A stretch of DNA of 64,000 bases from Bacteroidota bacterium. GTDB lineage: Bacteria > Bacteroidota > Bacteroidia > Chitinophagales > Chitinophagaceae. The position numbers and the translations under genes are program-made. Each line of letters begins with the position of its first letter. Position 1 is the first letter of the stretch. Of this stretch, positions 1 to 7,748 are shown piece by piece. The notes below the pieces were generated by a model. It was not told the DNA's origin. It did not search any database and saw only the letters and a program-made list of their open reading frames with translations. The stretch lies in NCBI GenBank assembly GCA_018268085.1, contig JAFDXE010000011.1, positions 1 to 64,000 on the forward strand, written 5' to 3'.

Positions 1-174
1 CAGATTTACGCAGTGGGGAGTATGGTAGAAGTTTGTAAGTAAAGATCATTGTTGTGAAGCTTGTAAAGTTTTTTTTAATAGGGAAATAAAAATAGAAAGA
101 TTGTAAAATTTTGCCGCTGGAGGTCGCGGAATGAAACGCAGAATTACGCAGAGGGGAGTATGAAATAAGTTTGT
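1..174. repeat. Imperfect 36-bp direct repeat pair in a noncoding end
   Basis: Bases 1-36 and 139-174 are near-identical (about 31 of 36 positions), both containing TTACGCAG followed by GGGGAGTATG and ending in AAGTTTGT. The rest of bases 1-246 is AT-rich and has no convincing reading frame. I infer a short dispersed intergenic repeat, because similar ACGCAGAG-type units recur in environmental Bacteroidota genomes. Only two copies are visible here and the first lies at the window edge, so it may be part of a longer array. Confidence 0.55.
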
Positions 175-246
175 GCACTTGATTCGTGATGCATGATACT
201 GGTTAAACGGTAAAATCGAAAGAGCAGGTTAATAAGCAGGTATCAT

Positions 247-1269
247 TTATTCGATGTTTACTTCACGTTCCAGGGTAACCCCGAATGTGGATGAAACACT
301 TTCAATAATCTTACTGCTCAGTTCAAAAATTTCTGAACCCGTAGCTTTACCATAGTTAACCAATACCAACGCCTGTTTTGCATGGCAACCTGCGTCTCCC
401 CTGCGGTAACCTTTCCAGCCGCATTGTTCAATCAGCCAGCCTGCTGCGAGTTTTACATGTCCATTGCCAACGTCATAACCAACTATACCTGGAAAGCGTA
501 GCCGAAGTTCGTCAAACTGATTTTTTTTCACTTCAGGGTTTTTGAAAAAGCTACCGGCATTCCCAATTTGCTTTGGATCGGGCAATTTGCTGCTTCGGAT
601 ATTCATTACTGCCCTGGCGATCGCCTGGATAGATAATTCTTTTGTTCCAGTGTTTTCGAGTTCCTGTTGAATCGCACCATAAGAAGTATTGAAGACCGGC
701 TGCTTACGTAAACGATAGGTTACGGATGTAATGATAAATTGCCCTTTATATTTATTTTTAAACACACTTTCGCGGTAACCGAATGCACAATCATTTTTTG
801 AAAATGTAACAGTAGTTTTATCATTAATGTGCATTGCTTCCAGTTCGTGGAAGATGTCTTTTATTTCAACGCCATACGCCCCAATGTTTTGCATAGGTGA
901 GGCACCAACATTCCCGGGAATCAGGGCCAGATTTTCAACACCGGCATAATTATTTTCGAGGCAATGCATTACAAAGTGGTGCCAGTTCTCTCCCGCCCCG
1001 GCTTTCATATACACGTATTCATCATCTTCCTTAATTTTTTCAATTCCTGGTATTTCATTTTTTAGAACTAACCCGGAAACATTTTTTGTAAATAAAATAT
1101 TACTGCCTCCACCCAGGAGCAACAGCTTATCCGCTTTTTTTTCAGATGAATGATAATGTAATAATGCTTCCAATTCAATATTGTCAGAGAAAGATGCAAA
1201 CTGCGCTGCAGATACATCGATACCGAATGTATTGAAAGGTTTAAGAGATATATTCTGTTGAATATTCAT
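247..1269 (-). CDS. murB: UDP-N-acetylenolpyruvoylglucosamine reductase (MurB)
   Basis: Reduces UDP-GlcNAc-enolpyruvate to UDP-MurNAc with NADPH and bound FAD, the second committed cytoplasmic step of peptidoglycan synthesis. The FAD-binding LLGGGSN motif lies near residue 55, the PGNVGASPMQNIGAYG segment near 120-135, and GNAGSFFKNP near 240 carries the catalytic serine. The C-terminal GDAGCHAKQALVLVN block is also present. At 340 aa it has the length and the YR-containing insert of the type I (E. coli-like) family. I start at the ATG at 1269 (MNIQQN) rather than the upstream ATG at 1284, because the family begins just before the SLKPFNTFG motif. It lies about 90 bp downstream of priA on the same strand. 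Confidence 0.95.
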   Translation of the reverse strand: MNIQQNISLKPFNTFGIDVSAAQFASFSDNIELEALLHYHSSEKKADKLLLLGGGSNILFTKNVSGLVLKNEIPGIEKIKEDDEYVYMKAGAGENWHHFVMHCLENNYAGVENLALIPGNVGASPMQNIGAYGVEIKDIFHELEAMHINDKTTVTFSKNDCAFGYRESVFKNKYKGQFIITSVTYRLRKQPVFNTSYGAIQQELENTGTKELSIQAIARAVMNIRSSKLPDPKQIGNAGSFFKNPEVKKNQFDELRLRFPGIVGYDVGNGHVKLAAGWLIEQCGWKGYRRGDAGCHAKQALVLVNYGKATGSEIFELSSKIIESVSSTFGVTLEREVNIE

Positions 1270-1358
1270 AAAGGAAAAATACAAAATGTTAGCATATAAC
1301 CGAATGCATTTTCAAAGCGCATACCGGTAACTTTATCTTACAACATTCTTCTTATTGC

Positions 1359-3842
1359 TTACACGGGATCCACATCTGCTATTACATCTACTGATTTAAA
1401 TTGTTTTTCGCTCAACAATAAATTAATGTCGTTGCGGATTACTTTTTTATAGGCAGCACTCATTCCCGGTTCTTTAGGAAGTTTGAGAAGAATATTCATT
1501 AAATAGAGATTTCTCAATCTTCCAACAACAGGAGATGCTGGTCCGTCTACGTATTCATGTAATGATTGTCTTAGCAATGATGCCAGTTTTTCAGCAGCAG
1601 CATCCAGTACATTTTTGTCCTTGTGTTTTAAAGTGAGCAAAACGATCCTGCTGAATGGCGGATAAAAAAAATCTTTCCTTCCCTTTAGCTCGTATTCATA
1701 AAAGGCTATATAGTTGTGTTGCTTTACGAATTCGATGACCGGGTGTTTTACATTCACGGCCTGTATCATTACTTTTCCGCGTTGATTTTTCCTGCCTGCC
1801 CTTCCACTCACCTGCTCCATTAGTTGAAAGCCACGTTCATTCACCCTGAAATCGGCAAAGCTTAACAGGCCATCGGCATCCAATATACCTACCAGGTTCA
1901 CATGATCAAAGTCGAGCCCTTTTACAACCATTTGCGTTCCTACAAGAATATCCAATCTGTGTTGTTCAAATAATTGAATGAGGTTGTCGTGAGCATTTTT
2001 TCCTTTTATGCTATCTATATCCATCCTGGCAATTTTATAAGAAGAAAAATCTTCTTCCAGTTGCTCTTCAATTTTTTCTGTTCCGAAATTTTTCTCCAGC
2101 CAGTTATTGGTTCCGCATGCAGGACAATTAACGAGTTTGGGATACGTAGATCCGCAATAATGACAATGCAGTTTATTGCTGAATTTGTGCAGGGTTAATG
2201 ACACATCGCAATGGGTGCATTGGGGGATATATCCGCAAGTTCCGCAGATAAGATAAGGATTGTATCCCCTGCGGTTCTGGAAAAGAATGATTTGTTTATC
2301 AGCAGCAAGTGTTTGTTGCATGGCTTCTTTCAGTTGCGGGCTGATCATTACTTTTCCTTTCTGAGCCACCTGCCGGGTATTGATGATCTCAATTTCCGGG
2401 AGCAATAAACCTCCATATCTTTCTGAAAGTGTAACCAACGCATATTTATGATGTATGGCGTTGAAAAAACTTTCCATACTCGGAGTAGCGCTACCCAGCA
2501 ATGTTTTTGCATTGAACAATGATGCATAGTAAATCGCTGCATCCCGGGCATGATAACGGGGAGCAGGATCATGCTGTTTAAAAGAAGAATCGTGTTCTTC
2601 ATCAACAATAATAAATCCGAGATCGGTGAAAGGCAGAAACAAAGCGCTTCTTGCGCCCAGTACAATTTTAATTTCGCCGGAACGAATTTTATTCCAGAGT
2701 TCAATGCGTTCCTGGTCGTTGAATTTAGAATGATAGATGGCGATATTTCCACCGAAATGTTTTTGCAGCCGGCGAATGATCTGGGCTGTTAATGCAATTT
2801 CGGGTAGCAGGTATAAAACCTGTTTTCCCTGGTTGAAATAAGATTCGATCAGTTTAACATACAACTGCGTTTTTCCGCTACCGGTAACACCGTGCAGCAG
2901 GCAAACATTTTTCTCTACTAGAGATTTTTGTAATTCACTGAGGCATTTTTGTTGTGCTTCGCTTAATTCAAAATTGATGTTTATTGATTTGGGAAGCGAT
3001 TTGATGCGGTCGATTGATCTTTTTTCTACCAGTAAAATATTTTTATCTGCCAGTCCTTTTAGCTGTGCGGCTGTGGCGCCGGATTTTTTTAGCAGTGTTG
3101 ATTGAGTAACTTCTCCTTCCGTTTTTACCAGGTGCAGGAAAGAGAGTAATAATTCCATTTGCTTTGGTGCTCCTTTCCAATCATTCAGCAATTGATTTAA
3201 TGAATCGTCGTTGTCGAGTTGTGGATTCAATAGTACAAAATTCTCCTTCTTTGCCTTATATCTTTCGTTCAGTTTTTCCCATATAAAACAAACATTTTTA
3301 TCGATCAGTTTTTTGATTACAGGATATACATGCGATGCATCGAGTATTTGCTGTACTTCTGTAAGTTGCAATTGCTTTCGGATCAACAATGCTTCGGCTA
3401 CGAGAAATTCTTCATCATTGAGGTGGGAGAAGTCTTCTCCTATTTCTTCATTATATATAAGTATGGTTTCGCTGCTAAGTTTAAAATTAGCAGGAAGTGC
3501 TGCGGCCATCACTTCACCTTCAGAGCACATATAATATTCGCTGATCCATTTCCAAAGTTGTAATTGCTGGGGATACAGTAGTGGTTTATCATCGAGAATA
3601 TTAATGATGTCTTTTGTTTTATACCCCGGCTTTTTATTGATTACGGAACGGATAATGCCAGCGTACTTTTTATTTTTTCCGAAAACAACTTCCGCCCTGT
3701 ATCCTGTTTTGGCGAGGTGCAATAAATGAGCCGGGATAGAATAAGTGTAAACCGTTGGCAGGGCCAGGGGCAAAATAATTTCTGCCCAGTAGCCGGTATT
3801 ATTTTCATTAAAGCCGAGTTCATTTACGGTTGTCATGTTCAT
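1359..3842 (-). CDS. priA: Primosomal protein N' (PriA helicase)
   Basis: Superfamily 2 3'-5' DNA helicase that recognises stalled forks and reloads the replisome. The N-terminal 3'BD region is followed by a Walker A motif GVTGSGKT near residue 320 and a DEEH Walker B motif in VDEEHDSSFKQ. The expected Cys-rich zinc insert follows (CGTCGYIPQC, HCDVS, CHYCG, CPACG), and the C-terminal helicase motif has QVSGRAGR. At 827 aa it is the usual Bacteroidota length. The start overlaps the end of the acyltransferase gene by 23 bp, and a second ATG lies two codons in. The tight overlap suggests co-transcription with plsC and possibly murB. Confidence 0.97.
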   Translation of the reverse strand: MNMTTVNELGFNENNTGYWAEIILPLALPTVYTYSIPAHLLHLAKTGYRAEVVFGKNKKYAGIIRSVINKKPGYKTKDIINILDDKPLLYPQQLQLWKWISEYYMCSEGEVMAAALPANFKLSSETILIYNEEIGEDFSHLNDEEFLVAEALLIRKQLQLTEVQQILDASHVYPVIKKLIDKNVCFIWEKLNERYKAKKENFVLLNPQLDNDDSLNQLLNDWKGAPKQMELLLSFLHLVKTEGEVTQSTLLKKSGATAAQLKGLADKNILLVEKRSIDRIKSLPKSININFELSEAQQKCLSELQKSLVEKNVCLLHGVTGSGKTQLYVKLIESYFNQGKQVLYLLPEIALTAQIIRRLQKHFGGNIAIYHSKFNDQERIELWNKIRSGEIKIVLGARSALFLPFTDLGFIIVDEEHDSSFKQHDPAPRYHARDAAIYYASLFNAKTLLGSATPSMESFFNAIHHKYALVTLSERYGGLLLPEIEIINTRQVAQKGKVMISPQLKEAMQQTLAADKQIILFQNRRGYNPYLICGTCGYIPQCTHCDVSLTLHKFSNKLHCHYCGSTYPKLVNCPACGTNNWLEKNFGTEKIEEQLEEDFSSYKIARMDIDSIKGKNAHDNLIQLFEQHRLDILVGTQMVVKGLDFDHVNLVGILDADGLLSFADFRVNERGFQLMEQVSGRAGRKNQRGKVMIQAVNVKHPVIEFVKQHNYIAFYEYELKGRKDFFYPPFSRIVLLTLKHKDKNVLDAAAEKLASLLRQSLHEYVDGPASPVVGRLRNLYLMNILLKLPKEPGMSAAYKKVIRNDINLLLSEKQFKSVDVIADVDPV

Positions 3843-4590
3843 CTTTTATCCAGCCAGCTTTGTATCGCAACAGTGCTTCACTCATCCGGTTGAAGACTTC
3901 CTGCTTCAGGTAGGCGGCATCGTTACCCGGCATAATCTCAGGAAGAAAAACAGCTCTTGATCTGCCGGGAGTTAATGTAAAGATACTTTTATAATGCAGC
4001 CTGTCGTACGCATCCAGTAACAAAACAGGCTGAATGGCCGTATTTGTTTCCACTGCAATTTTAAATGCACCGTTATAAAACCCGCTGAGGGGTTTGCTGG
4101 TCATGTTAAACGTTCCTTCAGGCGCAATCACAATAGAAATATTTTTTGAGAGTACTTTTTTTAATTGCTTCACGCTTCGTAAACGGGCTTCTTCACTATT
4201 TCTGTCTACCATCACTACAGCCTTCCGGTAAATATATCCGAATATGGGAATCTTCGACATTTCAATTTTACCGAGTACACGTATGGGGTGTTTACGAATG
4301 GCTTTTAATAAAAAAGGAATATCGATATAGGATGTATGGTTGAATACATATACCACCGGATGATCCGTTACAACGGGCGCTTCATAAATATTACGGTGAA
4401 AGATGCCCCAGGAGAAAAGTGCTATATCTGACCATAACCTGCATATATTATATATCATGTTTCCGCCGGTTTCTTTTCCAAAAAAAGAGGCCACAACTAC
4501 AAATGGCAGTGCGATAAGCATGAGCAGGATGAATACAGTGAATGCATAAATGGTAAATACGATTTGAAAGAATTTTCGGATCATCAACAT
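3820..4590 (-). CDS. plsC: 1-acyl-sn-glycerol-3-phosphate acyltransferase family protein
   Basis: Membrane acyltransferase that acylates lysophosphatidate (or a related lysolipid) in phospholipid synthesis. The signature HX4D motif appears as NHTSYID, followed by the substrate-binding APEGTFN block. An N-terminal hydrophobic helix (roughly residues 8-33) anchors it in the inner membrane. I choose the ATG at 4590 (or 4584), because the longer frame from 4662 adds a hydrophilic leader unlike the family. It overlaps priA downstream. The exact acyl acceptor cannot be read from sequence; an ornithine-lipid acyltransferase is an alternative. Confidence 0.85.
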   Translation of the reverse strand: MLMIRKFFQIVFTIYAFTVFILLMLIALPFVVVASFFGKETGGNMIYNICRLWSDIALFSWGIFHRNIYEAPVVTDHPVVYVFNHTSYIDIPFLLKAIRKHPIRVLGKIEMSKIPIFGYIYRKAVVMVDRNSEEARLRSVKQLKKVLSKNISIVIAPEGTFNMTSKPLSGFYNGAFKIAVETNTAIQPVLLLDAYDRLHYKSIFTLTPGRSRAVFLPEIMPGNDAAYLKQEVFNRMSEALLRYKAGWIKDEHDNRK

Positions 4591-4847
4591 AAATGTTGCA
4601 CAAGTTAGGGGGAAGTTTTTAGTTGACCGGGGATTTGAGGATGGCTGAAATATGATAACCAATGGAGGATTTCATTCTTTAGTAGCGTGTGGGGTTGAAA
4701 GTAAAAATAACTGAAAACGAAGGGAATAGGCGGTAGAATGGGGTAGATTTGCCGGCAAATGGGGTTTTCAACGGCGATTTTCCAAAAATTGTTTATAAAA
4801 ACCTGAATAAACTTCAAAAACTTCTCTCCTTTTTTGGCAAAATCCCC

Positions 4848-4855
4848 TACCTTTG
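4848..4855 (+). promoter_or_regulatory. Bacteroidota -7 box upstream of rplU
   Basis: TACCTTTG matches the Bacteroidota -7 consensus TAnnTTTG exactly and ends 22 bases before the rplU ATG, giving a short leader. No TTTG is found at the ideal -33 distance, so the call rests on the -7 element and its position. Confidence 0.55.
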
Positions 4856-4877
4856 CCGTCCTAAATTTGGGCTCAAT

Positions 4878-5186
4878 ATGTTAGCAGTAGTAAAAATCGC
4901 AGGTCAGCAATTTAAAGTAAAAGCCGGAGACAGTTTATATGTTCCGCATCTTTCAGGAAAATCAGCAGGTGATTCAGTTGAATTTTCTGATGTGTTGTTA
5001 ACACAAAATGGTGATACCATTTCTACAGGTGCAAATGTAAATGCTGTTGTAAGAGCTGAAGTTATTGCAGATCTTATCAAAGGTGATAAAGTAATCGCCT
5101 TTAAAATGAAAAGAAGAAAAGGTTTTCGTAAAAAGCACGGACATCGTACGCAGTACACACACATCAAAGTAACTGCGATTGCGTAA
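4878..5186 (+). CDS. rplU: 50S ribosomal protein L21
   Basis: Ribosomal protein L21 of the large subunit, which binds 23S rRNA next to L20. The start at 4878 ([14 protein letters not shown]) gives a 102-residue protein of standard length. The longer open frame from 4749 reads through the promoter region and is rejected. The C-terminal [17 protein letters not shown] stretch is the conserved rRNA-binding signature. It is followed 47 bp later by rpmA in the conserved rplU-rpmA operon. Confidence 0.98.
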   Translation: MLAVVKIAGQQFKVKAGDSLYVPHLSGKSAGDSVEFSDVLLTQNGDTISTGANVNAVVRAEVIADLIKGDKVIAFKMKRRKGFRKKHGHRTQYTHIKVTAIA

Positions 5187-5233
5187 TCGTAATCGAAAGC
5201 AATTCTAATTCAACATTCAAATTTTTTTTAAAC

Positions 5234-5500
5234 ATGGCACATAAAAAAGGTGAAGGCTCGGTAAAAAACGGTCGTGATTCACAAAGTAAAAGATTAGGTG
5301 TAAAAATTTATGGTGGTCAATCTGCAACTGCAGGTAACATCATTCTTCGTCAGCGTGGAACTACATATCATCCTGGTAAAAATGTTGGAGTTGGTAGAGA
5401 CTTTACCATCTTCGCACTTACTGATGGTGTGGTAGAATTCAGAAAATCAAAAGGCGATAAAACTTTTGTTTCTGTTTCTGCAGTTGATGCTATTGCATAA
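5234..5500 (+). CDS. rpmA: 50S ribosomal protein L27
   Basis: Ribosomal protein L27, whose N-terminus reaches the peptidyl-transferase centre. The opening [16 protein letters not shown] and the [17 protein letters not shown] block are diagnostic, although the family more often has AHKKGGGSTRNGRDS. It has 88 residues, a normal length. There is no cleavable extension of the kind seen in Firmicutes. Second gene of the rplU operon, followed by an AT-rich gap and the Lys/Ala-rich protein. Confidence 0.98.
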   Translation: MAHKKGEGSVKNGRDSQSKRLGVKIYGGQSATAGNIILRQRGTTYHPGKNVGVGRDFTIFALTDGVVEFRKSKGDKTFVSVSAVDAIA

Positions 5501-5580
5501 TTTTTTTATATTTTTTTTGGTATTATCAAAATAGTATTTATTTTTAAGTATTATTTACTAACCAATTAAATTTTAAAAAA

Positions 5581-5709
5581 ATGGCAACAAAGAAAAAAGC
5601 TGCAAAAAAAGCTGCTCCTAAGAAAGCTGCAAAGAAAGCTGCACCAAAAAAAGCTGCTAAGAAAGCTGCTCCTAAAAAAGCTGCAAAAAAAGCTGCTAAG
5701 AAAAAGTAA
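5581..5709 (+). CDS. Lys/Ala-rich histone-H1-like small basic protein
   Basis: A 42-residue frame (ATG 5581, TAA 5707) made almost only of Lys and Ala, with three tandem KAAKKAAPK units after a short MATKK start and a KAAKKAAKKK end. The composition is that of the C-terminal tail of eukaryotic H1 and of bacterial H1-like or AlgP-type proteins, which bind DNA by charge. The clean start and stop, the 27-bp coding periodicity and the strong terminator immediately downstream support a real gene. It sits 80 bp after rpmA and could share that transcript or use its own promoter in the AT-rich gap. The nucleoid role is inferred from composition only. Confidence 0.75.
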   Translation: MATKKKAAKKAAPKKAAKKAAPKKAAKKAAPKKAAKKAAKKK

Positions 5710-5740
5710 GCTTTGCTTGATTAACGAGCAAAAAATAATG

Positions 5741-5766
5741 AGCCCTGGTTTTAACCGGGGCTTTTT
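5741..5766 (+). terminator. Rho-independent terminator after the Lys/Ala-rich gene
   Basis: AGCCCTGGTT (5741-5750) pairs with AACCGGGGCT (5753-5762) as a 10-bp stem with one T-G wobble and a 2-base loop, followed by a TTTTT tract. It closes the rplU-rpmA-basic protein unit. Confidence 0.9.
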
Positions 5767-5870
5767 CATGCCCTGAAATGCAGTACCGGCGCTTGTTTCA
5801 GACTATTGCAGTTCTTCTGAATTTCATTAATTTCATCTACAATATTTTCATTCATTTCTAATTTTTATAC

Positions 5871-7550
5871 ATGGATAATTACCAGATTGCTGATACTTTT
5901 TCATTGCTTTCGAAGTTGATGGATATACATGGAGAGAACAGTTTTAAATCAAAATCTTATGCATCTGCAGCATTTGCCATTGAAAAAGCAGGTGTGCAAT
6001 TACAGGATTTACCTGCAGAAAAAATTGCCGGCATCAAAGGAATTGGTGCTTCTTCGGCTCAAAAAATAACAGAATTGCTTGAAACCGGGCATTTAAAAAG
6101 CCTGGAAGAAATAATTTTAAAAACACCTCCGGGCGTAATTGAAATGCTCAATATAAAAGGTATCGGTCCGAAAAAAATTAATACCATCTGGAAAGAAATG
6201 GAAATAGAAACGGTTGGTGAACTGTTGTATGCTTGTAAGGAAAACAGGTTGAAATTGTACAAAGGCTTCGGTGAAAAAACGCAGCAAAACGTAATAGATA
6301 CAATCGAATTTTATTTCAAAAACAAAGAAAGTCATCTCTATGCCCAGGTGATGCCCGCTGCGGAACAGGTAGAAAGTTTTTTTGTAAAAGTATTTGAAGG
6401 AAAAAGAATTGCCATCACGGGCGCTTACAAACAACAATTGGAAATTATAGATGATCTCTGTTTTATTGTTGAAGGTTCGAAGGAAACAATTGAGCTGACC
6501 ATGAACGAGGTGGAAGGATTTTCATTTCATTCCAGCGGCGAAGATCACCTGGTTTATAAATCTGCCATTGGCATCAATGTAAAATTGTATTGGGCCAGCC
6601 GGGAAAATTTTATCGAAAAACTGATCCGCACTTCCTCCTCGGCTGAATTTTATGCAGCACTTGAAAAAGTTACGGCTAACTCAATAAAAAATGTGGAAAC
6701 CGAGGAAGCATATTTTGACAATGCCGGAATGCAATTTGTTCCTGCTTACCTGAGAGAACAAACGGCAATTGTAACCAAAGCACAAGCACGTTCGCTACCC
6801 GGTGTTATTCAACCATCAGATATAAAGGCATTGATCCATTCGCATAGTAACTGGAGTGATGGCAGTAATTCCATTGAAGAAATGGCCATGGCGTGCAAAG
6901 AGCGTGGGCTCGGGTACATGGTGATCAGCGACCATAGCAAGACTGCATTTTATGCAAATGGTTTATCGGAAGAACGCATTCGTGATCAGCATCGATATAT
7001 TGATGAACTGAATGCAAAACTGGCGCCATTCAAAATATTTAAAAGTATTGAATCGGATATTCTCAACGATGGCAGCCTGGATTATTCTAATGAAATACTG
7101 GCAACATTTGATCTTGTGATAGCATCTGTACACAGCAACCTTAAAATGACAGAGGAGAAAGCAATGATGCGTTTAATGTCAGCCATTGAAAATCCATATA
7201 CAACCATACTGGGGCATATGACAGGCCGGTTGTTATTGAGCCGTCCGGGTTATCCTGTGAATCATAAAAAGATCATTGATGCCTGTGCGGCCAATCATGT
7301 TGCCATTGAATTAAACGCACACCCCAGCAGGCTCGACATTGACTGGAGACAAATACAATATGCACTAGAAAAAAATGTGTTGATTTCTATTGATCCGGAT
7401 GCACATCATGTAGATGGCATTGATGATACGAGATATGGCGTATGGGTTGCACAAAAAGCAATGCTTACAAAAGAAAACAACCTGAGCAGTTTTACACTTG
7501 ATGAATTTGAAAGCTATTTAAGCAAACATAAGCAGATGAAGCGCATTTAG
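5871..7550 (+). CDS. polX: PolX-like protein with degenerate polymerase site and intact PHP domain
   Basis: Architecture of bacterial family X DNA polymerase, 559 aa: N-terminal helix-hairpin-helix domain (about 1-100, with IKGIGASSAQKI and IKGIGPKKI), a nucleotidyltransferase-like palm (about 150-265) and a C-terminal PHP phosphoesterase domain (about 325-545). In canonical PolX the palm has GSxRR and a DxD metal motif. Here the equivalent segment reads GAYKQQ...DDLCFIV, so the serine, both arginines and the second Asp are gone, and the third Asp position appears to be Lys (INVKLYW). The PHP metal ligands look complete: HSHSNWSDG, ISDHS, IESDI, ASVHS, LGHMTG, PDAHH. I infer a nuclease or phosphoesterase acting on DNA ends rather than a polymerase. 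Convergent with the kinase gene at 7749. Confidence 0.88.
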   Translation: MDNYQIADTFSLLSKLMDIHGENSFKSKSYASAAFAIEKAGVQLQDLPAEKIAGIKGIGASSAQKITELLETGHLKSLEEIILKTPPGVIEMLNIKGIGPKKINTIWKEMEIETVGELLYACKENRLKLYKGFGEKTQQNVIDTIEFYFKNKESHLYAQVMPAAEQVESFFVKVFEGKRIAITGAYKQQLEIIDDLCFIVEGSKETIELTMNEVEGFSFHSSGEDHLVYKSAIGINVKLYWASRENFIEKLIRTSSSAEFYAALEKVTANSIKNVETEEAYFDNAGMQFVPAYLREQTAIVTKAQARSLPGVIQPSDIKALIHSHSNWSDGSNSIEEMAMACKERGLGYMVISDHSKTAFYANGLSEERIRDQHRYIDELNAKLAPFKIFKSIESDILNDGSLDYSNEILATFDLVIASVHSNLKMTEEKAMMRLMSAIENPYTTILGHMTGRLLLSRPGYPVNHKKIIDACAANHVAIELNAHPSRLDIDWRQIQYALEKNVLISIDPDAHHVDGIDDTRYGVWVAQKAMLTKENNLSSFTLDEFESYLSKHKQMKRI

Positions 7551-7591
7551 TTTGATGAAAATTGCTGCTGAGCTTATGATGCTTATTAATT

Positions 7592-7623
7592 CCCCAACGT
7601 CTTCATTCGGGAAGACATTGGGG
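7592..7623. repeat. REP-type hairpin, copy 1
   Basis: CCCCAACGTCTTC pairs with GAAGACATTGGGG over a 6-base loop, with a single C/A mismatch. Together with the copies at 7635 and 7701 it forms a cluster of palindromic elements in the gap between the convergent polX and kinase genes. Confidence 0.8.
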
Positions 7624-7634
7624 GAATGCATTTC

Positions 7635-7666
7635 GCTCATTGTCTCTCCGAAGGAGGCCGTTGAGC
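7635..7666. repeat. REP-type hairpin, copy 2 (inverted)
   Basis: Read on the minus strand this is GCTCAACGGCCTCC then TTCGGAGAGACAATGAGC, the same layout as copies 1 and 3 (CAACG ... TCGG ... GACAnTG) but in opposite orientation. The outer stem has changed on both sides (GCTCA with TGAGC instead of CCCCA with TGGGG), so base pairing is kept. Confidence 0.7.
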
Positions 7667-7700
7667 TTCCGGAAATATTGATTGTTTACAGTATAATCAT

Positions 7701-7734
7701 CTCCCAACGTCTCCCTACGGGAAGACATTGGGAG
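7701..7734. repeat. REP-type hairpin, copy 3
   Basis: CTCCCAACGTCT pairs with AGACATTGGGAG, with an inner CCC/GGG stem around TAC. The core AACGTCT...ACGGGAAGACATTGGG is shared with copy 1. It ends 15 bases before the stop codon of the kinase gene and may also help terminate its transcript. Confidence 0.8.
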
Positions 7735-7748
7735 AATACCTTATCCTG

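Noticed and set aside
4749..4877. N-terminal extension of L21
   Set aside because: Would include the -7 promoter element and has no similarity to ribosomal protein; L21 starts at 4878.
5741..5766. Possible attenuator or riboswitch fragment
   Set aside because: A single stem with T-tract after a stop codon is fully explained as a terminator.
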